Source: Oceanobacillus massiliensis str. N'diop
GTDB lineage: Bacteria > Bacillota > Bacilli > Bacillales > Amphibacillaceae
DNA length: 58,400 bases
Assembly (NCBI RefSeq): GCF_000285495.1
Contig: NZ_HE610976.1
Location: 92,563 to 150,962 of the forward strand
Direction of reading: 5' to 3'
Positions 44,431 to 53,912 of the stretch are shown in pieces. The first letter of the stretch is position 1. Each line of letters begins with the position of its first letter. The position numbers and the translations under genes were made by a program. The notes beneath the pieces were generated by a model. The model saw only the letters and a program-made list of their open reading frames with translations, ran no database searches and had not been told where the DNA came from.

Positions 44431-45339
44431 TTATTTAACTAGGCCACTCTCTAGAATTTGTACCCATGATTCAGAACCCTCTTCTGTTAAATAAGCGTTC
44501 CCTTTTTTGGTATAAATAGCTAAATGGTTTTCATCATTTGGATTTTGTGCAATATAGACCGGTCCATCTTCTATTAATTCTGGTAAATTTAATTTTTCTT
44601 CTTCTTCAATTTCGACATTATATTTTATAAGTTTTGGATTTAAACTATAGCTTGCATAATATAAACTTTCATTATTAAAGAATACAGCTGTCCCAACATT
44701 ATTTCCATCTGTTAAGACTTGAAAATTCTCCCCACCGTCTTTTGATAGATAGATTCCAGTTGAACTGGCTGCTGCAATAAAACTTGAATTGGATGGATGA
44801 ATCGCTACTGATAGAATCTCACCTAAAAAACCATTTGCGCTTACATTTTCCCTCGTCTCTCCTTCGTCAGAACTTCTGTAAAATCCCTGGTCTAATTCAG
44901 AGTTTTTTGCAGGGCTCATCAGAAAAATATCATGACTGTTATATCCTACTGCCATGGCATGAAAGTCGGTTTCACCCTCAAATTTAAGTTGCTCTAGTGT
45001 CCTGCCCCCATCGAAACTACGCTGAATACCGATTGGATTCGACAAATCGGAATCCTCTCCCGGATGTCCTGAAGTATAGAAGCCTTCGTCTACTGCATTA
45101 AAGCCCATATAGTCATTAAAATTTTTAGTTGTTTCATGCCATTTATCATCATCGAATATTTTCAAGCCAGTATGGGTAGCAAAATACAATCCTTTGTCTT
45201 TACCAGCATAGCCCATGCCATGAACATGATCTATACTTCCTTCAAAAGCGACTTCAAAAGCTTCCTCTTGATTACTACTGCAACCTGTTATAAATATACC
45301 TGTGATAATTGTTACAATAATTATTTTCTTTTTCATCAT
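44431..45339 (-). CDS. Beta-propeller lipoprotein of the F510_1955 glycosylhydrolase-like family
   Basis: This 302-residue lipoprotein has lipobox ITGC (Cys near residue 20) and repeated sialidase or BNR-like blades: HVHGMGYAGKDKGLYFATHTGL, GIQRSFDGGRTLEQL, GFYRSSDEGETRENV, GIYLSKDGGENFQVL. S-x-D-G-G-x repeats are typical of Asp-box propellers. No catalytic residues of true sialidases can be assigned, so a binding role outside the cell is more likely. I recall members near copper-resistance genes in Firmicutes, as here. Confidence 0.7.
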   Translation of the reverse strand: MMKKKIIIVTIITGIFITGCSSNQEEAFEVAFEGSIDHVHGMGYAGKDKGLYFATHTGLKIFDDDKWHETTKNFNDYMGFNAVDEGFYTSGHPGEDSDLSNPIGIQRSFDGGRTLEQLKFEGETDFHAMAVGYNSHDIFLMSPAKNSELDQGFYRSSDEGETRENVSANGFLGEILSVAIHPSNSSFIAAASSTGIYLSKDGGENFQVLTDGNNVGTAVFFNNESLYYASYSLNPKLIKYNVEIEEEEKLNLPELIEDGPVYIAQNPNDENHLAIYTKKGNAYLTEEGSESWVQILESGLVK

Positions 45340-45463
45340 TATTAAATTTGTCCCCCAAAATCAGCAACTATAAAAATCTCCAAAATGAAGGTTAACTTTT
45401 CTATAGTTTAATAAAAAAGCACCTATTTTTTGGCAAATATTCTTTACCGGTATATACTCATTC

Positions 45464-45664
45464 TTAAAGAATTGATTTTAATCGTTCATATTCCTTCTCA
45501 TCTATTTCCCCACGTACAAATCTTTCTTTTAAAACTTTTTTGACATTTCGCTGTCCATGATTTACGTTTTTTACTAAGAAACCACCCAGAATAATTAAAC
45601 CCAGCCAAACAATGATCATACAAATCAAAGGCCAGACTGAACTATAACCATACATAAAATGCAT
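45464..45664 (-). CDS. Small membrane protein with SHOCT motif
   Basis: This 66-residue protein has one membrane helix (about 8-32) and a C-terminal SHOCT motif (VLKERFVRGEIDEKEYERLKSIL), which usually mediates oligomerisation. The start context aggtgacaaaATG is good. It is about 120 bp upstream of the propeller lipoprotein on the same strand. Such proteins are common next to copper ATPases, but their function is not known. Confidence 0.8.
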   Translation of the reverse strand: MHFMYGYSSVWPLICMIIVWLGLIILGGFLVKNVNHGQRNVKKVLKERFVRGEIDEKEYERLKSIL

Positions 45665-45860
45665 TTTGTCACCTTCTTTTTCACAGCTAACAATAAGTAT
45701 ATAGGAAATTAATCAAGAAAGTTTGCAGAAGCTCACTCATAAATTACTCTTTGCTAATGACTTCTTCAAATAATTCTTCTCTTTGTAATGAAATCTGCAA
45801 TTAAACTGCATACTTTTAGGGTAGAGTACTGATGAAATAAAAAGATGGAGGGTATTAAAA

Positions 45861-46481
45861 ATGAAAAGAAATATAATTATAATAGGACTTGTTTCTATGA
45901 TTACAGTATTTTTATTATCAGCTTGTACTGGTGAGACAGATGAAAACACGGATACAGAAACAGATTCCAACACACAAGAGGAAATGGATAAGGAAACAGA
46001 ATCTGATTCAAATGAAGATATGGAAGGTATGGACCACTCAGGGATGAATATGTCTGGCAGTGGTGAAGTTCCTGAAGATTTAGAAGAAGCAACAAATCCT
46101 ACTTATGAAGTTGGAAGTCAAGCAGTTATAGAATCGGACCATATGAAAGGTATGAAAGGTGCTGAAGCAACAATCGCTGGTGCATATGATACGACTGTCT
46201 ACACCGTTTCATATACACCTACAAACGGGGGAGAAGAAGTGACTGATCACAAATGGGTCATACATGAAGAATTAGAAGGTACTGGTGAAGCTCCGTTAGA
46301 ACCTGGTACGGAAGTAACCCTAAATGCAGATCATATGGAAGGAATGGATGGAGCTACAGCTGAAATTGATTCAGCTGAAAAAACAACAGTGTATATGGTT
46401 GATTTCGTCCCAACTACCGGGGGAGAAGAAGTGACAAACCATAAATGGGTAACAGAAAGTGAATTATCAACCGTTGAGTAA
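45861..46481 (+). CDS. YdhK/CopL-type copper-binding lipoprotein (two DUF1541 repeats)
   Basis: This 206-residue lipoprotein has lipobox LSAC, an acidic, Met/His-containing linker (EGMDHSGMNMSGSG, about 55-70) and two DUF1541 repeats, each with DHMKGMKGAEATI or DHMEGMDGATAEI and ending VTDHKWVI or VTNHKWVT. Met and His clusters fit extracellular copper binding. CopL of Staphylococcus, encoded with CopB, belongs to the same family and protects from copper. SD ggagg. A terminator follows. Confidence 0.85.
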   Translation: MKRNIIIIGLVSMITVFLLSACTGETDENTDTETDSNTQEEMDKETESDSNEDMEGMDHSGMNMSGSGEVPEDLEEATNPTYEVGSQAVIESDHMKGMKGAEATIAGAYDTTVYTVSYTPTNGGEEVTDHKWVIHEELEGTGEAPLEPGTEVTLNADHMEGMDGATAEIDSAEKTTVYMVDFVPTTGGEEVTNHKWVTESELSTVE

Positions 46482-46494
46482 AATATCCAATAAT

Positions 46495-46535
46495 TTAAAG
46501 AGCTTATTCAAAATTGAATAAGCTCTTTAAGCTTT
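46495..46535 (+). terminator. Terminator after the CopL/YdhK gene
   Basis: TTTAAAGAGCTTATTCAA-AATT-GAATAAGCTCTTTAAG hairpin with a modest T-rich tail. Confidence 0.75.
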
Positions 46536-46637
46536 AAATATAGTTAATTAACTCCTAAAGGCCGTATTGTTCAGTAAGTTCTTTTTACTACTTTTCCTAC
46601 ATACAATATTCTTATATTTTATCAAAGGAGAATGTGG

Positions 46638-46988
46638 ATGTTTCAGTACAAAGTAAAGTGCTTATTTCCAAAAGATATTAACCCAAGTAAAGACATATAT
46701 TTAGGAGAAACTTCAGTGCAGATTGAAGGGTTTCATGGATACCCAAGTATCCACCTTGTAAAATCGTATATGTTAGCCGATGGCCACGATATTGAACATG
46801 ATACAGGAAGCTACTATCATATTTTCCATTTCAAAGCTGGAACTACCGCTATAAACTTTAATCAAAGAGAGTTCGACCAAGTTCACAAATTTATTCGGTT
46901 AAATAATCATTGGAATATATTTTATCAAGACCATAAAGGCGATATTCCTATACCTATTCCAAAAGAAAATTTCTTGAGCTCTCTATGA
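46638..46988 (+). CDS. Hypothetical protein, about 116 residues
   Basis: I do not recognise it. The protein is soluble, with an alternating beta-like pattern and many His and aromatic residues (FHGYPSIHLVKSYMLADGHDIEHDTGSYYHIFHF). It has no signal peptide. The ATG at 46638 is 7 nt after aaggag and is preferred over the one at 46632. It is the last gene before the tmRNA and shares no obvious operon. Its tail reads KGDIPIPIPKENFL. Confidence 0.5.
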   Translation: MFQYKVKCLFPKDINPSKDIYLGETSVQIEGFHGYPSIHLVKSYMLADGHDIEHDTGSYYHIFHFKAGTTAINFNQREFDQVHKFIRLNNHWNIFYQDHKGDIPIPIPKENFLSSL

Positions 46989-47173
46989 GTTCAATTCCAA
47001 AATCCCTTATCAAGTTACTTCTTTGATAGGTTGATTTATAAACCCAATTTCACAAAGTTCCTAAATTAATTTATCCAAGATTTTATCGCCAGCTAAGATA
47101 TACAGCTAAAGACTCTACTCAGTAGTTCGCTTAAACTCTGAGAATTTTTTAAGCAAAAAACTGTCACTTTTAT

Positions 47174-47216
47174 TTTTAAGCATAAGAATGTTAATGTGAC
47201 AAACTTATGCTTAAAA
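47174..47216. repeat. Perfect 13-bp inverted repeat next to tmRNA
   Basis: TTTTAAGCATAAG (47174-47186) and CTTATGCTTAAAA (47204-47216) are exact inverses around a 17-bp loop. No T run follows on either strand, so it is not an ordinary terminator. It lies about 40 bp past the tmRNA 3' end. Confidence 0.75.
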
Positions 47217-47252
47217 TCACACACTGATATATCACCACTTAACTTATGTAAG

Positions 47253-47612
47253 TGGAGACGGTGGGAATCGAACCCACGTCCAGAGATATCGGCACTCAGG
47301 CTTCTACACGCATAGTTGGTATATTATCATTCACTCGCACGTCAGCCTACCAACAGGCTTCAGTGGAGCTAGTCTGATTCGGTTCAACTGCTATCCTCAG
47401 ACGGTGGATGTCAGTATAGCCCGCTTAAAGTTGAGACCCTTCGATCTGCCCCACGGGCGAGCGCAGGAAGGATCCTTTAGTGCTACTTACGCAGCTGCTA
47501 AAGAGTAATTGTTTTCTTTGCCAGTTATATTTAGGCGAGTAACGTTTTACGAGCCGTAACCTCGACGTGCAACCCGAGCTCAAACTATCCCTGTCGAATC
47601 CGTAACGTCCCC
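47253..47612 (-). ncRNA. ssrA: Transfer-messenger RNA (tmRNA)
   Basis: This RNA frees stalled ribosomes with SmpB. The 5' end GGGGACGTTACGGATTCGAC and the 3' end GGGTTCGATTCCCACCGTCTCCA pair as the tRNA-like domain; CCA is not encoded. The tag frame (resume at GGC) reads G-K-E-N-N-Y-S-L-A-A-A then TAA, so with the alanine carried by tmRNA the tag is AGKENNYSLAAA. Four pseudoknot regions follow. It is next to smpB, as in B. subtilis. Confidence 0.95.
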
Positions 47613-47669
47613 AGAAAAAAGGAGAAACGCTCCGTTAATTTGAGCATTATTAAATTACTTACATTTTCT

Positions 47670-47697
47670 ATTATAACAGAAATCCATTAAATTTCAA
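47670..47697 (-). promoter_or_regulatory. Sigma-A promoter of ssrA
   Basis: On the minus strand TTGAAA (47692-47697) and TATAAT (47670-47675) are separated by 16 bp, about 60 bp upstream of the mature tmRNA 5' end, implying a processed leader. Confidence 0.7.
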
Positions 47698-47721
47698 GGC
47701 TTGGAAGGATGTACAAGCCCT

Positions 47722-48189
47722 CTATCTCATATGATCTTTAATGGCACGATCCACTTCACGCTTCATTTGTTTTTGTTTCAGGTCTTCGCGCTTATCGTAT
47801 TTTTTCTTCCCTTTTCCTAATCCAATCAGCACTTTGGCATACCCATTCTTTATATAGATTTTCAATGGAACAAGTGCATAGCCCTGCTGTTGGGTCAGGC
47901 CAATTAGCTTATCGATTTCTTTACGATGCAGGAGGAGTTTGCGGGATCGGGTCGGATCATGATTGAAGCGATTCCCTTGCTCATATTCAGCAATATGCAA
48001 ATTGATTAGCTGAACTTCCCCGCGTCTGTCTATTCTTGCATGGGAATCCTTCAAATTCACACGGCCATTTCTAAGAGACTTAATCTCTGTTCCCTGTAAT
48101 ACAATTCCTGCTTCAAATGTTTCTTCAATAAAGTAATCATGTGATGCTTTTTTATTCTGTGTAATGGTTTTACCATGTCCTTTTGGCAT
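47722..48189 (-). CDS. smpB: tmRNA-binding protein SmpB
   Basis: This 155-residue protein is of full normal length. It shows the SmpB fold motifs [55 protein letters not shown] and the basic C-terminal tail [25 protein letters not shown] that enters the mRNA channel. Upstream of ssrA on the same strand. Confidence 0.97.
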   Translation of the reverse strand: MPKGHGKTITQNKKASHDYFIEETFEAGIVLQGTEIKSLRNGRVNLKDSHARIDRRGEVQLINLHIAEYEQGNRFNHDPTRSRKLLLHRKEIDKLIGLTQQQGYALVPLKIYIKNGYAKVLIGLGKGKKKYDKREDLKQKQMKREVDRAIKDHMR

Positions 48190-48261
48190 AACTGTTCCTC
48201 CTACTGCTTACCGTTACCATAGATATCTATTTTACCAAAGATTACGGCTCTTTCCAATCGA

Positions 48262-49068
48262 TTAGGCCATGAGCAGTAAACTCAATGCCATGATGCCCAT
48301 TCCGGTCATCACACCATAGATGGATAGATGTGCCTCATCATATCTTTTTGCTGCCGGCAGCAATTCATCCAATGAGATAAAAATCATAATTCCAGCGACC
48401 ATAGCGAATATAATACCGAATAACGCATCACTGAGAAATGGCATTAAAATCAGGAAAGCAACGATTGCTCCAACAGGTTCAGCAAGCCCCGAAAGAAAGG
48501 AGAGCTTGAATGCTTTCTTTTTATCGCCTGTTGCGTAATAGATTGGAACCGATACAGCAATTCCTTCCGGGATATTGTGAATTGCCACCGCAATAGCGAT
48601 TGCAAAGCCAATTGTTGGGTCTTGTAATGCCGATATAAAGGTTGCAATCCCTTCTGGAAAATTATGAATTGCCAGTGCGAGCGCTGTAAACATTCCCATC
48701 TTCATTAGTGCAGGATCATTAAGAGGCGTTTTCGGTTCCTCCATGTCCTCCACTTTTTTCACTTCATGCGGGTTGGTATATTTAGGGATGAATTTGTCAA
48801 TCAAGCCAATCAGCACCATCCCGGCAAAAAAGCCAATCACGGTATACCAATAGCCTTGGGTCTCTCCCATCGAAGAACTCAGTGCATCTTTTGCCTTGAA
48901 AAATATTTCCACCATGGATACGTAAATCATCACTCCAGCAGATAGCCCTAAAGCAAATGACAGAAATTTAGTATTCGTTGTTTTCGCGAAAAAAGCCAGC
49001 AAACTGCCAACACCTGTTGCAAGCCCTGCAAATAAAGTCAACAGGAAAGCAAATAAAACATCATTCAT
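48262..49068 (-). CDS. zupT: ZIP-family metal transporter (ZupT type)
   Basis: This 268-residue protein with eight membrane segments belongs to the ZIP family, importing zinc and possibly iron or manganese. Metal-site motifs are HNFPEGIATF in helix 4 and AVAIHNIPEGIAVSVPI in helix 5. It is inserted between smpB and rnr, which are adjacent in many bacilli. A weak Zur-like half site lies about 60 bp upstream. Confidence 0.9.
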   Translation of the reverse strand: MNDVLFAFLLTLFAGLATGVGSLLAFFAKTTNTKFLSFALGLSAGVMIYVSMVEIFFKAKDALSSSMGETQGYWYTVIGFFAGMVLIGLIDKFIPKYTNPHEVKKVEDMEEPKTPLNDPALMKMGMFTALALAIHNFPEGIATFISALQDPTIGFAIAIAVAIHNIPEGIAVSVPIYYATGDKKKAFKLSFLSGLAEPVGAIVAFLILMPFLSDALFGIIFAMVAGIMIFISLDELLPAAKRYDEAHLSIYGVMTGMGIMALSLLLMA

Positions 49069-49125
49069 TCAAATTCCTCCAAACATATTTTAATTTTTAA
49101 CATTTTTATTTAACAGCCTGAAAGT

Positions 49126-49140
49126 AATTTATTATTACGA
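49126..49140 (-). promoter_or_regulatory. Weak Zur-like site upstream of zupT
   Basis: On the minus strand TCGTAATAATAAATT has a perfect left half of the Zur core but only a partial right half. The other parts of the 49069-49385 gap, before the rnr terminator, show no gene. Confidence 0.3.
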
Positions 49141-49364
49141 TTATTTAATAAGTAGTTTATAGGACAATTAGTTAGATGTCAACAATAAGTTTTCCCTAGT
49201 GCAACTTTTTTATAAAATATATATATGCGCCCATATAAGATTTGATACCTAAAAAAACAAAAGTACTTCTTCCTAAGGGTTGTTGCTAATTCGTCTTACA
49301 ATAAACAAAACCTGCGGCATAACTAAAAGTAATGGCGTGTTAAAACCTTCATTGCAAAAAAAAT

Positions 49365-49396
49365 AAACCAATCAAAGTGATTGGTTTATTTTCTCG
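49365..49396 (-). terminator. Terminator of rnr
   Basis: AATAAACCAATCA-AAG-TGATTGGTTTATT overlaps the rnr stop region; on the minus strand it is followed by TTTTTTTG. Confidence 0.75.
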
Positions 49397-51596
49397 TTTT
49401 TTTCTTCTTCGATTTGCTTCGGTTCGGCTGGAAATCTTTCTTGGGCAGATTGTTTCTCCGTTTGTTCCTTGTCTTCGGAACGCCTGCCAATTCAAAGTCA
49501 ACGGTATATTCATCGGTGTTAACACCGACTACCTTTACCTCTACTTCCTCACCAATCCGGTAGATATTGGCCGTACGCTCACCAATCAATGCATGGCTCC
49601 GTTCATCGAAATGGTAATAATCATCGGTTAAGTAACTTACGTGGACAAGACCTTCAATCGTGTTCTCCAGTTCAATAAACATACCGAAGTTGGTAACAGA
49701 ACTGATGACACCTTTATATTCCTCTCCGATTTTATCCTTCATAAATTCTGCTTTTTTCAGATCATCGGTATCACGCTCAGCATCTACCGCCCTGCGCTCC
49801 CTTTCCGATGTATGCCGTGCTATCTCAGGAAGCTTATCTTTCCATTGGCCAGTCGTTTTCTTGTCGATTTGATTATTAATTAGATAGGTCCTAATCAGAC
49901 GGTGGACAATTAGGTCAGGATACCTCCTGATCGGTGATGTGAAATGTGTATAAAACTCTGTTGCCAAACCAAAGTGACCGATGCCTTGCGGGTCATATTT
50001 CGCCTGTTTCATGGAGCGAAGCATGAGCTTGGAGACAATCATTTCCTCCGGTTCTCCCTTGATTGATTCCAAAACCTTTTGGAGTGCCTGTGGGTGCACT
50101 TCATTTGCTGTTCCTTTTACAGAAATGCCTAACCCCGCAAGAAAATCAAAGAATTTCTCAAGCTTTCCTTCGTCAGGATCTTCGTGAATGCGGTGAATAA
50201 ATGGTACATCCATCCAATGGAAATGCTCTGCTACCGTCTCATTTGCCGCAAGCATAAACTCCTCAATCAAGCGCTCTGCAACTCCCCGTTCACGTACAAC
50301 AACATCCGTCGGCTTACCTGTGTCGTCAACAAGGACTTTCGCTTCCTTGAAATCGAAATCAATCGCACCACGCCCGAAACGCTTGTTACGAAGAATTTCA
50401 GCAAGCTTTTCCATCTGTTCAAACATTGGCACCAGTGCCTTATATTTCTCAAGGACTTCTTCATCTTTATCCACTAAAATTTTATTAACGTCACTATATG
50501 TCATTCGTTCGGTTGTTTTGATCACACTTTGGAAGATTTCATGATTGACTACCTGTCCAGCTGGATTAATCTCCATCTCACATCCCAGTGTCAATCTGTC
50601 CACTTTAGGATTCAACGAACAGATGCCATTCGATAGGCGATGCGGAATCATTGGAATTACTCTGTCGACCAGGTAGACACTTGTTCCCCGCTCAAATGCC
50701 TCGTTATCGATTGGAGAACCTTCTTCCACATAATAACTGACATCAGCGATATAGACACCGAGCTTGTAATTACCATTATCAAGCTTTTTAACTGTGACCG
50801 CGTCATCGAGGTCTTTTGCATCGGCCCCGTCAATGGTAACGACTACTTCGTCACGTATATCGCGTCGTCCCTGCAGTTCTTCCTCTGCAATGGTCTCCGA
50901 TACACTTGTTGCCTGCTGCAGTACATCCTCAGGAAAATCAATGGTTATGCCATGTTTATAGATAATCGAAAGGATATCAATTCCCGGATCATTTTTATGA
51001 CCAAGAATATGGATGATTTCCCCTTCTGCACTCTTTCTTCCTTCTGGATATTTTGTAAGACGTGCAATTACTTTATGCCCGCTGACTGCTCCATGTGCAG
51101 CACCCTTTGGAATAAAGATATCATTAGGAATGCGCTTATCATCAGCGATGACAAAGCCAAACGAACGGTTATCCTCAAACGTACCAACAACTTGTATGAC
51201 GGCACGCTCCAGTATTCGGATGACTTTTCCTTCTGGTCTGTTGCCATCCGCATCGGTTTTTTCAAGCCTGACAAGAACCTTATCATTATTCATTGCAGAA
51301 GCCAGGTCGTTTGCGTGTATATAAACATCCTTTGCTTCCGTATCATCGGGAATTAGAAAGGCAAATCCCTTCGCGTGCATCTGGACCTTTCCTTTAACAA
51401 GATTCATTTTATCAGGCAAACCAAAACGGTTTTTACGCGTCCGGACAAGCTCTCCCTCAAGTTCAAGATCGTTCAGTGCTTTAACAAGCTCCTTGAAATC
51501 CAATGCATCATCAATCTCAAATTCCTTTTCAATTTCGTCTACTGCAAGCGGTTTAGTTCCGCTTTCTTTAAAAAATTCAATTATTTTATCTTTCAT
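49386..51596 (-). CDS. rnr: Ribonuclease R (3'-5' exoribonuclease)
   Basis: This 736-residue enzyme degrades structured RNA and works with tmRNA to remove non-stop messages. Domains in order: N-terminal winged helix, two cold-shock RNA-binding domains (about 65-230), the RNB catalytic domain with [15 protein letters not shown] (catalytic Asp cluster), the [12 protein letters not shown] and [14 protein letters not shown] motifs, an S1 domain (about 625-705) and a Lys/Arg-rich tail. Downstream of est and secG, as in B. subtilis. Confidence 0.96.
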   Translation of the reverse strand: MKDKIIEFFKESGTKPLAVDEIEKEFEIDDALDFKELVKALNDLELEGELVRTRKNRFGLPDKMNLVKGKVQMHAKGFAFLIPDDTEAKDVYIHANDLASAMNNDKVLVRLEKTDADGNRPEGKVIRILERAVIQVVGTFEDNRSFGFVIADDKRIPNDIFIPKGAAHGAVSGHKVIARLTKYPEGRKSAEGEIIHILGHKNDPGIDILSIIYKHGITIDFPEDVLQQATSVSETIAEEELQGRRDIRDEVVVTIDGADAKDLDDAVTVKKLDNGNYKLGVYIADVSYYVEEGSPIDNEAFERGTSVYLVDRVIPMIPHRLSNGICSLNPKVDRLTLGCEMEINPAGQVVNHEIFQSVIKTTERMTYSDVNKILVDKDEEVLEKYKALVPMFEQMEKLAEILRNKRFGRGAIDFDFKEAKVLVDDTGKPTDVVVRERGVAERLIEEFMLAANETVAEHFHWMDVPFIHRIHEDPDEGKLEKFFDFLAGLGISVKGTANEVHPQALQKVLESIKGEPEEMIVSKLMLRSMKQAKYDPQGIGHFGLATEFYTHFTSPIRRYPDLIVHRLIRTYLINNQIDKKTTGQWKDKLPEIARHTSERERRAVDAERDTDDLKKAEFMKDKIGEEYKGVISSVTNFGMFIELENTIEGLVHVSYLTDDYYHFDERSHALIGERTANIYRIGEEVEVKVVGVNTDEYTVDFELAGVPKTRNKRRNNLPKKDFQPNRSKSKKKKTRK

Positions 51597-51644
51597 ATGC
51601 CCACCTCTTTCTTAATTATTCTTTGCCTTTTTGATTAAATATAA

Positions 51645-52391
51645 TCATACCTTCCAGTCTAAACTCTCCAGAAAGCGATAAATATCTTCATATAATTGTT
51701 CTTTTTCTTTATCCAATGTAATGACATGGGTTGATTCTTCATACCATTTGATTTCTTTTACATCCGATTCAATGTTTTCGTAAATATATGTCGCGCTCTC
51801 CGTATTGATGATCTGGTCATTTCTGGCTTGTACAACAAATACCGGTGTATAAATCGTATCCACATTATCTTTCACATCTGTAATGGTTTTGCTTAATTCA
51901 ACAAATAGCTCTTTGGAATTCTCATCAAGTGCCGCTACTTCCTCATTGATGGCGGACACATCTTTTTGTTCAAGCTGCTTGTATTCCTTTGCAAACTGTT
52001 TAAATGCTTTTTTCAGCTGGGTTTCGTTATCGAAAAACATCGGCGCACACATTGGTATCATTGCTTTAATATTCGCTGAGTAAGCGAGTTTCAATCCAAA
52101 AACGCCGCCAAGCGAAAGCCCTGCTACAGCAATTTCGTCGTAACCAAGCTCTTTCAAATACTGAAATCCTTGCTGTACATCTTCCCACCATTGATCAGGA
52201 TTAGTCGAAATCAATTCTTCTGGCGGCAAGCCATGTCCTCTGTATATGGGAGCATGTGTCGTATACCCCTTTTTCTCCAGAAACCTTCCGAGCATCCGTA
52301 CATCTGCAGAATGGCCGGTAAAGCCATGCAATAATAATACCGCACGTGGTCCTGCTTCAAAAGTAAATGGCTGTGGTTGTTTTATTTTCAT
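51645..52391 (-). CDS. est: Carboxylesterase (Est30/YvaK type)
   Basis: This 248-residue alpha/beta hydrolase hydrolyses short-chain esters. The triad is visible: Ser in AVAGLSLGGVFG, Asp in VVQARNDQIINTES, His in ESTHVITLDKE. The oxyanion loop is LLHGFTGHSADV. It lies between secG and rnr, the conserved place of this gene in bacilli. Confidence 0.92.
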   Translation of the reverse strand: MKIKQPQPFTFEAGPRAVLLLHGFTGHSADVRMLGRFLEKKGYTTHAPIYRGHGLPPEELISTNPDQWWEDVQQGFQYLKELGYDEIAVAGLSLGGVFGLKLAYSANIKAMIPMCAPMFFDNETQLKKAFKQFAKEYKQLEQKDVSAINEEVAALDENSKELFVELSKTITDVKDNVDTIYTPVFVVQARNDQIINTESATYIYENIESDVKEIKWYEESTHVITLDKEKEQLYEDIYRFLESLDWKV

Positions 52392-52462
52392 TAGACTGCA
52401 TCTCCTTACACGATCCTAATATTACTCTACCCCATATGTATAACTATACAACATATTATATT

Positions 52463-52500
52463 AAAAAACCCTTATCACAAAATCGTGATAAGGGATTAGT
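52463..52500 (-). terminator. Terminator of secG
   Basis: AACCCTTATCACAA-AAT-CGTGATAAGGG hairpin with a T run on the minus strand, immediately after the stop of secG. Confidence 0.8.
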
Positions 52501-52502
52501 TT

Positions 52503-52736
52503 CTATTGTAATACATATGCACTTAGAAAAGCCAACACGAAAAACAGAATACCCGTAATAACCGTGCCACGGTGTAAGATCAAATCAGCCCCGCGCGCTT
52601 TTTGTTTTCCGAATAACTGTTCCGCACCACCGGAGATTGCTCCCGATAGTCCTGCACTCTTTCCTGACTGCAATAGCACAAAAGCTATCATAATAATTGC
52701 ATCAATCACTAATAATACATGAACTAGACCTTCCAT
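52503..52736 (-). CDS. secG: Preprotein translocase subunit SecG
   Basis: This 77-residue membrane protein with two helices is joined by the conserved loop [28 protein letters not shown], which is diagnostic of SecG. It supports SecYE protein export. First gene of the secG-est-rnr-smpB series. Confidence 0.95.
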   Translation of the reverse strand: MEGLVHVLLVIDAIIMIAFVLLQSGKSAGLSGAISGGAEQLFGKQKARGADLILHRGTVITGILFFVLAFLSAYVLQ

Positions 52737-52902
52737 GTTCCACGATACCTCCTGTATCCGACAAATACCTACTAATTACTTTATCATAATTTGGTTTTGA
52801 TTAGCAAGTTAAATCTTCATATTATTCTATCTTAGATTTGGAATAAGCCTGAAATAAGGTTTATTATATAGGAAGAGATTAAATTTCTGGGAGAGGTGCT
52901 GA

Positions 52903-53817
52903 ATGGACAATACATTTTGGCTCACAACGTCTGATGATGTGGAAATCTTTGTAAAGAAATGGTACAGCATAACCAAGAAACCAAAGGCAATTATCCAGCT
53001 TGCACATGGAATGGCTGAACATATTGGCCGGTATGATACTTTCGCAAATTATTTGACTGAACAAGGATTCCTGGTGTTCGGCAATGATCATCGTGGTCAC
53101 GGCAGGACTGGTGAAAGGCAGGGAATTCAAGGTTATTTTGCCGATGAAAATGGCTTCCATAAGACGGCAGAGGATCTATATGAAGTAACAAAGCATATCA
53201 GGCAGGATGACAGCGAAACTCCGATCTATATAATTGGCCATAGTATGGGATCTTTTTTAGTAAGAAACTATATCCAGGCCCATAGTGATATCATCAGCGG
53301 TGCTGTACTGTCGGGAACTGGCTTTTATCCAAAAGCAGTTTCATTGGCAGGAAAAGGAATTGCCTCCATGCTGCCACCGAAACAAGCATCAAAACTGATG
53401 AATCATCTTGCATTCAGCAGCAATAATCATAAAATAAAAGAACGCAAAAATGGGTTTGAATGGTTAACAAGGGATGAGTCCATTCTGGAAACATACATGA
53501 ACGACCCTTTTACAGGCTTTATCCCGACAGGACGGTTTTTCTATGACCTGTTGACAGGGATTCTTACCATGCAGAGCAAAAAGCAGAACAAATACATACG
53601 AAAAGATCTTCCGCTGCTGCTGATTAGTGGTGATGCAGACCCAATAGGAAACTATGCCAAAGGTGTCTGGAAAACAGCCAACTTATATAAAAAGTCCGGT
53701 CTGCAGAACGTTTCCGTGATGCTTTATACCGATGGCCGGCATGAATTGCTGAATGAAATCAATCGGGAGGAAGTATTTGAATCGATCATTAAATGGATAA
53801 ATCATCAATTACTTTAA
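52903..53817 (+). CDS. Alpha/beta hydrolase (monoacylglycerol lipase/lysophospholipase-like)
   Basis: This 304-residue serine hydrolase of the Hydrolase_4 family has the oxyanion motif QLAHGMAEHIGRY, FGNDHRGHGRTGE, the nucleophile in IIGHSMGSFLVRNY, Asp in ISGDADPIGNYAKG and His in YTDGRHELLNEIN. It resembles YtpA-type lysophospholipases. It has no signal peptide. It is a single gene. Confidence 0.85.
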   Translation: MDNTFWLTTSDDVEIFVKKWYSITKKPKAIIQLAHGMAEHIGRYDTFANYLTEQGFLVFGNDHRGHGRTGERQGIQGYFADENGFHKTAEDLYEVTKHIRQDDSETPIYIIGHSMGSFLVRNYIQAHSDIISGAVLSGTGFYPKAVSLAGKGIASMLPPKQASKLMNHLAFSSNNHKIKERKNGFEWLTRDESILETYMNDPFTGFIPTGRFFYDLLTGILTMQSKKQNKYIRKDLPLLLISGDADPIGNYAKGVWKTANLYKKSGLQNVSVMLYTDGRHELLNEINREEVFESIIKWINHQLL

Positions 53818-53912
53818 GTGATTCACTTGCATGAAAGTATACATCTGTTTAGAATAAAGAAGTACAGACAAATAGGTAAATAACCCCCTCATAGAAAGGA
53901 TGCCCTCAAGAA

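Noticed and set aside
47174-47216. Inverted repeat as the tmRNA terminator
   Set aside because: There is no T run after the stem on the minus strand, so it is listed as a repeat only.
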